From Symsagittifera roscoffensis (lineage: Eukaryota; Xenacoelomorpha; Acoela; Convolutidae), in contig NC_087069.1 in the NCBI RefSeq assembly GCF_963678635.1, positions 16,716,660-16,780,659 of the forward strand: 64,000 bases of DNA, given 5' to 3'. Below the pieces are notes generated by a model. The model saw only the letters and a list, made by a program, of their open reading frames with translations. It was not told the DNA's origin and made no database searches. The first letter of the stretch is position 1. Every line of letters starts with the position of its first letter. Positions 57,607 to 64,000 of the stretch are shown piece by piece. The position numbers and the translations under genes are program-made.

Positions 57607-58312
57607 TTGACCTTGTCAGAAACAACTTTATTGAAAAGCCCGCGCTTTATTCGAAACAAAAACAGACTCGATCATGAATCAAACTACAAAAACTTTAATA
57701 AAAAATTTTTTCATCTTAACCCCGAAGAATGTAAAAATGGAGAACTAAAACGTTGGAAATTGATAACACAAAAAACCATACTCAAACAATAAAAAAAATT
57801 CAATTTTTTTCCAGATTCAACACCAAAAGCCCAATTTGAAGTATATAAATGTCAGATACAATTAAATGAAAAATTCCCTTACCACGGTGCACATGGACGT
57901 TCAACTTACGACATTCATGATATAATTTGATACCTCACATCGAATAAGCACCCATCAAATTATAAAGCTAACACAAAAAACTCAGGATGCCGTTAATGTT
58001 TTCTTAATCGGAAAAACCAACTTGAAAAAGCTCAACTTACACGCGATATAAAAAATGACACTATATTAAATCAAAAAAATCAGCTTACCCGGTAAGAATG
58101 ATCAAGGATATTGCGATCCTACTACCCGCAACCAGGCAAACATTGTTTGGTTCCCTGAAGACACTTGTACCACTTTTCAAGTCGCTAAAAGTCCTGCAAG
58201 AATGATAAAAAATCACAAATTTTTTTTATCATTACTATACCAATTGACAAACTACACACTAATAGAAGAAGATCACCCGAGTAACAACTCGAAACCCCAA
58301 TTTAGACTTTAA
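57607..58312 (+). pseudogene. Env-like (third reading frame) remnants
   Basis: Three open stretches in shifting frames: 57607-57792 (FHLNPEECKNGELKRW), 57805-57996 (KCQIQLNEKFPYHGAHG, with an in-frame TGA) and about 58082-58312 (GYCDPTTRNQ, VWFPEDTC, FQVAKSPARM). The Cys-containing, Trp/Phe/Pro pattern and the place after pol suggest the surface part of an env-like protein of a Ty3/gypsy element. It is broken by at least two shifts. Family assignment is from my recollection of env-bearing Ty3/gypsy elements and is unverified. Confidence 0.5.
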
Positions 58313-58381
58313 ATATATTGGAAATCTACTCTAAATCAGATAAAGAACATAACATACGTACTCAAAGAACTTCTTAGAAAA

Positions 58382-58825
58382 ATGGACCCCATCCAACGGC
58401 AATCTATATACCAAAACCTCAGAAAACTTGCTGAAACAGCCGATTTCTCAGATAACTACAAACCAGAATACAGCGGATACTTTAACGAGATTAGAGATTA
58501 TATCTATCTGAACGCAGAAATATACCGCGCAGTACATATCCCTCGAATTGATATGTTTAGTTTTTTGCACATCAAAAATGAACTGCTAGCAATTTTAGGA
58601 TGGCCCTATGACATCCTAGAACGATTGATTATTTTATACGCAAATTTCAATTTTACAGGATTTGTATTCTCATTTCTCAAAGGTATATACATTACATGTG
58701 CGATCCACACACAAGTCAATAGACAAGCTAGCGTAGCAAGAATATTATTCGCAGGGTTTTGTTCGCAGGATTTTATCAGCAAGAATTTTATTGGCAGGAA
58801 AAACTCTCCTAGACACACAAATTAG
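58382..58825 (+). pseudogene. 147-residue frame, probable env-like C-terminal part
   Basis: The longest intact frame in this part. It begins MDPIQRQSIYQNLRK and contains hydrophobic stretches around LIILYANFNFTGFVFSFL and IYITCAIHT, consistent with a membrane-associated region, followed by a Phe/Ile-rich tail. It lies right after the env-like remnants. It could be the transmembrane end of the same broken gene or an independent small gene of the element. Confidence 0.45.
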
Positions 58826-59010
58826 CGAGCAAAATAAAAAAACTATCAATAAACCCAAACACATAGGATACTCCACAAAACACTACAAATACTACACCCA
58901 CTGCACCTTCACATATACACAATCTATCAAATAATAATCAGTTACAAATAACACCACAAAACTATAGAGCTACATTCTCATTAGCATCATGCATTCAACA
59001 AAACAACGAC

Positions 59011-59280
59011 ATGCAACGTAGTACAATTTCACACATAGCATATCAGCCACGAAACACTGATGAAGGGTATAAACAAATAATAGAACAATCACATAACAAA
59101 AAATTTTGTTCTCAGACCACCTATTCTGTCCTCTATCAGCCGCCAAATTGGATCCCTAAACCGTCCTCTCTCTTACCTTTCCGAATTCCAAGGACAACAT
59201 TCTGTCATATCAATCTCCGACCTCGCCTCTTCTCCCTTACCACTTTTTTGGCCCCCACTTTTTTTTACGTTTTCTTCTAA
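59011..59280 (+). other. 89-residue frame, Pro/Phe-rich, doubtful
   Basis: Ends in a Leu/Phe-rich run (LTTFLAPTFFYVFF). Composition changes sharply from A-rich to C/T-rich around 59130, as if a separate segment begins. No domain recognised. Confidence 0.3.
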
Positions 59281-59290
59281 ATCACCTCAT

Positions 59291-60632
59291 ATGCACTCCA
59301 ATGATTCCATACAAACCATTTTTGATACTAACAACATCCTAATTAGCCCCGCCATTGATACACCTGACGAATTTTTGGACTCTGAACCCAGCACCACTAA
59401 CCAATCACAACCACCTTTAGCACCAATAGCCTCACCAGCTCCCGTAGTACTCTCCACATTCAGCTCTTCCTACACGGAGGCAACTCCATTCTTTCCCCTC
59501 TTTTTGTTAATGTTCCCGATACACCCAGCCCCATGACTGATGACCAGCTTGAATATGACCTAAATGATTTTATTCGCAGCCAACAACAACTTCACAATAC
59601 TAACCGCCAACTCACTATCCATGATTTAACCCACTCCGCTCCACCCTCAGAAACATCCACATCGTCAATTCGCAACGCTCCCACTCGCGCACAACGCATC
59701 CTCATGAAATTAAAGTATCCTTCTAATCCACTCAGATATTTACAAACCGCCCATCATCTTCACGACTTATTCGAAGCAACCAATCTCGCCTCACTAACAC
59801 CCACTGTTTTTACTCGATAGCCTTCCATTCTTACCTCAATATACGTATGACAGCACCGAAGCCAAGAGCCAGGGTAATACCTCAGTAGACAAATTCCCCC
59901 TTCTCCCCACACTCTTCTGGAGATCTTTTTATAATTTTACAAACCCTTTAAAGATACCACTAAGAAGAAACACCTTTGATGACGAACTTTGTGACATCGT
60001 TATCCAGCAACTCACTACTGCGCTACACCTAAGCCAATTCACTATCATTGGACTCTAGCAAGTATTAACCGATTCATTGCACGCAAATTTAACCTGTTTT
60101 CTTTCACATAGTACGACCACACAGTCATCCGCTACATGGAAAGTTCACCTTATGACACAGATCCGGCAGTAAATTCACAACTAACCGAGAAATTCTCTTA
60201 TAAAACAGATTACATACTTGATTTAGATGGTATTAAAAAATGTAACTACGCACAGCAAAACAACAAAGCATATGAACTAAATTTCAGTAAAGTTGATCAT
60301 TTCAAACTAAACTTTAACTGTCTCATTACTGAAGAGCATGATATTAACTGGTCGCATGAAGTAATGCTTAAAATCAAGCCAACGCTTCATTCAAGGCAAT
60401 TTATTGACATAGCTCCCCATCCTGAAACTCTCGCCATCGCTACATGGACATCAATTCCAAATATACCTCCCCCTATTTTCTAAACTTCAAGTATTGTATT
60501 AAAACCACTAACCTCCACGGCACCATTCGAATTTATGATCCTGTCCGCCAAATTTATACAATTTTGGCCCTCACAAGCAACTTCATTCTTGAAGACTCTC
60601 GCCCCATTATCATCCCGCTTGAGTATATCTAA
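59291..60632 (+). pseudogene. Accessory gene block of the giant element, frameshifted, unrecognised
   Basis: Successive overlapping frames: 59291-59536 (Ser/Pro-rich, acidic), 59533-59820 (TDDQLEYDLNDFIRSQQQ; THDL-type polar helix), an ATG-less continuation about 59812-60056 (KSQGNTSVDKFPLLPTLFW, ELCDIVIQQLTTALHL), 60136-60483 (YILDLDGIKKCNYAQQN, WSHEVMLKIKPTLHSRQ) and a shifted tail to 60632 (IYDPVRQIYTILALTSN). Adjacent frames meet at T- or C-runs (about 59805 and 60470), as expected from single-base slips in one former gene of some 400 codons. Codon-like composition differs from gag-pol (more C and T). No family recognised; it is not gag, pol or a typical env. Confidence 0.5.
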
Positions 60633-61840
60633 TCTTTTGAAATTCCTTTTTTAGAGAACATTCAGAACACTACGTTTAATCAAAATCTACATAAGCTAAT
60701 AGAAAATACGAACCATGATTTTTCCGCCAATGCTGAAAAATTTAACACCAGCCGCGCAATAGACCTCCTTTGGCAATTTTTCTGTTCTAAAAGTGTTATT
60801 TGAATGCTAGCAACATTTTAATTGCGCTCAATCACTTTTAAAACCAACTTTCCCAATGGATTTTTGTTCGGAACTGGACCCACAGTAAAAATGACTTTAT
60901 ATTTTTCACTAGTCAATTTTTATGTTTCACTCACCATTTTTACACGTGTCTCTCACTATTTCCTTATAAATTTCTTGAGTAATTTCTCTGAAACAATCAA
61001 AAACAAAATAAAAGTTAAAACTTTCGTTGTTTTCAATTTTAAAAAAAGAATGAGTAAAAATTTTATGCAGCAAGGGAATTTTTTAATTATGCTGTAAAAA
61101 CCCTATACAAAGCGTTTATTATTTAGTGAGTAATGAATTACAAAAAATTATCTTTTTTGGGTGTGCTTTATTTATGACTTGTTTGACTCGCCCACATTTC
61201 ACGCACTCTTTCCACACAATTCAGCGTAACTTGCCAACACAGTAATTTGAAAGTAAATGAATTTCTAGTTCGGCAAAGTAACTCACAACAACTTTACCTC
61301 GCTTTCACACATTTCAAACTTTCCCCTTAAGCCGGTTGGAAGAAGGAAATAAAGCTAAGCTGAAACAACCAACGCAGGTTACTAACACCACCATACCAAC
61401 CACATATACAGGAAAGTGCCTAAACAGATTAAACGCAGAATAAAAGTGGATAATTTATTCTTATGAACCTGAATTTAAGAAATTAGAAAGACCACAAGAA
61501 ACACTAGTAAATCCAATGAAAACACAAAACAAAAACACTCCATTTTTGAGAAAAGGACACAATCAAAAAAAAGGAAGAACACCTGATAAACAAGAATAAA
61601 AAAATTATACACAAAAAGAGACTCTTCTCAAATAGACACCCGAAACTATCTCATTGCTAGCCTCTACCAGATAGAAGTCAGGACTCCAATCCCAATACAT
61701 TTTTCAGCAAGAGTAACTCTTGTTAAAAGTAACTGTTTCACCAAGAGTAGTGTGATCAACTCTTTAAAAATAACCGAACTTATTATGAACGCTTTTGCGA
61801 AAACAATTAACAAAGGATCATAACTAAAACTGAAATTGTT
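60633..61840 (+). other. Non-coding tail of the giant element
   Basis: A 91-codon frame (60822-61097) is Phe/Lys-rich and probably chance. No repeat found. Confidence 0.4.
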
Positions 61841-62104
61841 GAAAGGTGCAGAAATATATGTCACTAGGCGCTTAATTCAGAGAAATCAAACCCTATCTCA
61901 CTATTTGATGAATAGTTGAGAACACACGTACTTAACGAAATCGACACATCGATTTTTCAATCTGCAATTATTGAAAGGTGCAGATATGTATGTCACTAGT
62001 CGCTTAATTCAGAGAACTCAAACCGTATCTCACTAATTGATGAATAGTTGAGAATGCGCGTACTTAACGAAATCGACACATCACTATTTCAATCTGCAAC
62101 CTTG
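61841..62104 (+). repeat. 132-bp tandem duplication before the 3' LTR
   Basis: GAAAGGTGCAGA starts at 61841 and 61973; the copies continue through GCGCTTAATTCAGAGAA / TCGCTTAATTCAGAGAA and CGAAATCGACACATC. Confidence 0.9.
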
Positions 62105-62225
62105 ACGCAATCTCTCAAAACATTTACAATATACGCAATCTCTTCTCTCCGCGAAGACAACTAATTCACAATACGAGCAACTGTTTCTCTTCTCTCTCCA
62201 ATCAATTTAAAGAAACTACTCAGAG

Positions 62226-62240
62226 AAGAAAAAGAGACTG
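62226..62240 (+). other. Candidate polypurine tract
   Basis: AGAGAAGAAAAAGAGA is followed by C and then TG, the usual start of an LTR. If real, the 3' LTR begins near 62242 rather than at the first base alignable with the 5' LTR. Confidence 0.4.
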
Positions 62241-62302
62241 CTCCACCCATCCTTTACTCGAACAAACTTAAGACTTGAAAAATTCCAAAACCCCGGATGG
62301 CT

Positions 62303-62688
62303 GAAACCAGTTCAAAACAAGCATTTTGTATATACAAATATATTCCTGATAACTATCAGAGTAAAATATTTAGAACTAACCAATCATGATCCATGAATAA
62401 CACTTACTACAATTTGTAAGGCTGAAAATATATAAAGTTTCAGCCAGAGAAGAGTAAATTTAACTTAGAAAGCAGTTGCTCTTCCTCTCCTCTAACCTCG
62501 CAAGAAAACCAGTATATACTAGATCTTTTGAGACTAGGAAAAATAAGAGTAAGATTAGTACCGGTATTAGACTAAGAATTTGCACGAATCTATTCGGCCT
62601 GTAAATAAGATAGCGTGACGAACAGACGGTGTGTACTTTATCCGAAATTACTCTATGAGAAAATCACCCCGGATTTAACCTCAGGATC
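62303..62688 (+). repeat. 3' LTR of the giant element
   Basis: Aligns with 39778-40270 over its length but lacks the ~110-bp internal duplication. It has TATATAAAG near 62429 where the 5' copy has TATATAG. The two LTRs differ at many positions, so the insertion is old. Confidence 0.8.
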
Positions 62689-64000
62689 TTAACTTCGTCT
62701 ATTTGGGAACGGGGGAGGAGGATGTTAACTTGATCCATAGGTATTATCCCTTTGATCGTTCAATAAAAATAGTCCCAATGTTGTGGGGAAAATCGTCCCT
62801 TATAAGGTTTTTTCAGCACTTTTTCCTTTGCTGCTTATTACTGCAGTTTTTTTTACTGCTAATAGATATTTAGTTTCTATGGCTATCCGGGAATGCGGCT
62901 TTGCGGGTACGCATCAATTAGGACCCATATGTGACATTTGGTTTTTACCGGGTCTCTTTCTCTATACACAATTGTACCTCATATTTATTTGAAAACAGTC
63001 TTAATTGTTTTTCGTCTGCGCGAACACCTATTTGAAAGCACACACACACGCTTATTGCAACAGCTCCCAAACTATAGCAGTCACGCTTATCGCTGCTCCA
63101 TTTTGCAAGAAAGAGAGATGGAGATTGGGGAGAGGGATAGGGGGGAGGAGGTAGTTAAATAGTTTAAAAAAGCAGAACCACATCCAAAATAGCTCTTACC
63201 TTTGCGTAATCAGTGTTTCAGTGTTCACGTTCTGCGCTGTTATTATTGAATGAAACTCTTCTTAGGTGGCTTATCTTTAGCAGTTTGTCAATTCAAGAAG
63301 AGATTTAAATATGGACCAATTGTGCCTTAACTTTTCTTGATTTGATTTCAACCATACGTTTAGTGATAACAGTTTCGTTTTGTTTGAGTAAATTTGATTT
63401 GTCTGTTTGCATGTTAACATCTGGCATCAAAATCAAAACGGTTCTCTTGAAAATGAAATCTTGCGTTGAGTTTGTGTGTGCTATTTTGAACTGAGCAGAA
63501 ATGAGTCTACATTACGAGGCCACACTGTGCACGGGATAGGCGCACAATTTTGTGTCTATTTGTTCTTAGATTCCAGAGACAAGTCTTTAAACAAATGAAA
63601 ATTTTTGTCGGATTGATCAAAGCAAATGAAAGAGCAAAAGAAGAACAAATTGAGCATCCTTGTTGCGGCCTCCGCTTACAATTCACAAAATGCACAGTTT
63701 GGCCTCGTACTGTAGGACAAAAAGCCGACGGAACTTCAAGCCGAAGGAATTTCAGGTCGAAACTTAAACTTTACAAGCACCTGAAACCACTATTTTTTCA
63801 TCTGTAAAACATTGCTTTTCAAAAAAAAATTAGGCAAAATAATTCCATAATAAGCGTTTTTTATGACAATGAATCACTTAGGATTGGCATCCGTAAAAAA
63901 TATCAACCAGTTTTTGAAAAGCATAAACTTTAAACAAGAAATTTATCTTCAACCGCGTTTTATTTTTCAACTTTCTTTAACATCATTTGGAACTTAAATT
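62689..64000. other. Right flank, no gene recognised
   Basis: A purine-rich patch (GGGGAGAGGGATAGGGGGGAGG near 63130) and several short frames. The frame 63550-63807 begins near an AG acceptor-like site (about 63574) and is Lys/Arg-rich, but nothing else supports an exon. Composition returns to balanced AT-rich DNA, confirming the end of the element. Confidence 0.45.

Larger units (their letters stand above)
39778..62688 (+). mobile_element. Giant decayed Ty3/gypsy-type LTR element with internal tandem duplication
   Basis: Matching LTR-like ends (39778-40270 and about 62303-62688) in direct orientation enclose gag, protease-region, RT remnant, RNase H, integrase, env-like and accessory reading frames, all on the plus strand. 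The plus strand is strikingly rich in A and C and poor in G throughout, unlike the flanks, which itself marks the extent. Length is about 22.9 kb; without one copy of the 6.35-kb duplication it would be about 16.5 kb, still long. Frameshifts, stops and loss of the RT palm show it cannot move by itself. As an env-bearing Ty3/gypsy-like element it resembles an old endogenous virus. Confidence 0.85.

Noticed and set aside
40000-62600. A nuclear genetic code in which TGA means Trp
   Set aside because: The giant GTPase gene uses TGG for Trp over 2445 codons with TGA absent in frame, so the host code is standard; the TGA pattern is confined to a dead element and is reported only as a pattern.
62783-62992. 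69-residue hydrophobic frame as a membrane protein
   Set aside because: Short, no homologous signal, hydrophobicity expected from a T-rich stretch; no supporting context.

Overview
The window is nuclear DNA from an animal, probably an invertebrate. The grounds are a BEL/Pao retrotransposon (a group known only from metazoans), a Ty3/gypsy-type LTR element with an env-like third region, AT-rich intergenic DNA crowded with foldback/MITE-like elements, and eukaryotic splice-like signals. I cannot name the species. Gene density is very low: one large intact protein gene, one candidate exon at the left edge, and otherwise repeats and decayed mobile DNA.

Layout. 1-9.3 kb: one candidate exon (834-970), diverged dispersed repeats, a long foldback (4703-5230), a 98-bp tandem array (5683-6085) and two MITE-like elements. 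9296-16633 (minus): an uninterrupted 2445-codon gene. In order it encodes four divergent N-terminal repeats sharing a Cys-acidic-acidic-Leu signature, a long helical region, a probable beta-propeller, a GBP/VLIG-type GTPase domain, a Cys/His-rich zinc-binding-like region and a C-terminal von Willebrand A (vWA) domain with all metal-site residues. This is the most interesting gene here; its size, single giant exon and GTPase recall the vertebrate interferon-inducible very large GTPases, but the tail differs.

19.2-25.2 kb: a tandem array of ~630-bp units in which a three-unit block of 1893 bp is itself duplicated (higher-order repeat). Reading the minus strand, the units carry a decayed coding frame that runs from the first unit into an adjacent inverted repeat, so the array looks like an amplified internal piece of a dead gene. 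27.3-33.8 kb (minus): a decayed BEL/Pao element with gag, protease, reverse transcriptase, RNase H and integrase remnants in the expected order; a second fragment of the same family lies at 35.2-36.0 kb. Both carry a tRNA-like sequence beside the end of pol. 34.9-35.1 kb is an 18-bp minisatellite.

39.8-62.7 kb: one very large, dead Ty3/gypsy-type LTR element (~22.9 kb between LTR-like repeats). It holds a 6.35-kb tandem duplication of gag-pol with 3-bp (ATA) microhomology at the breakpoints, then the integrase end, env-like remnants, a block of unrecognised accessory reading frames and a 3' LTR. Many conserved-Trp positions in its frames are TGA. The reverse-transcriptase palm is missing from both copies. 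62.7-64 kb shows no supported gene.

The large GTPase gene stands alone; nothing in the sequence links it functionally to the surrounding mobile DNA.
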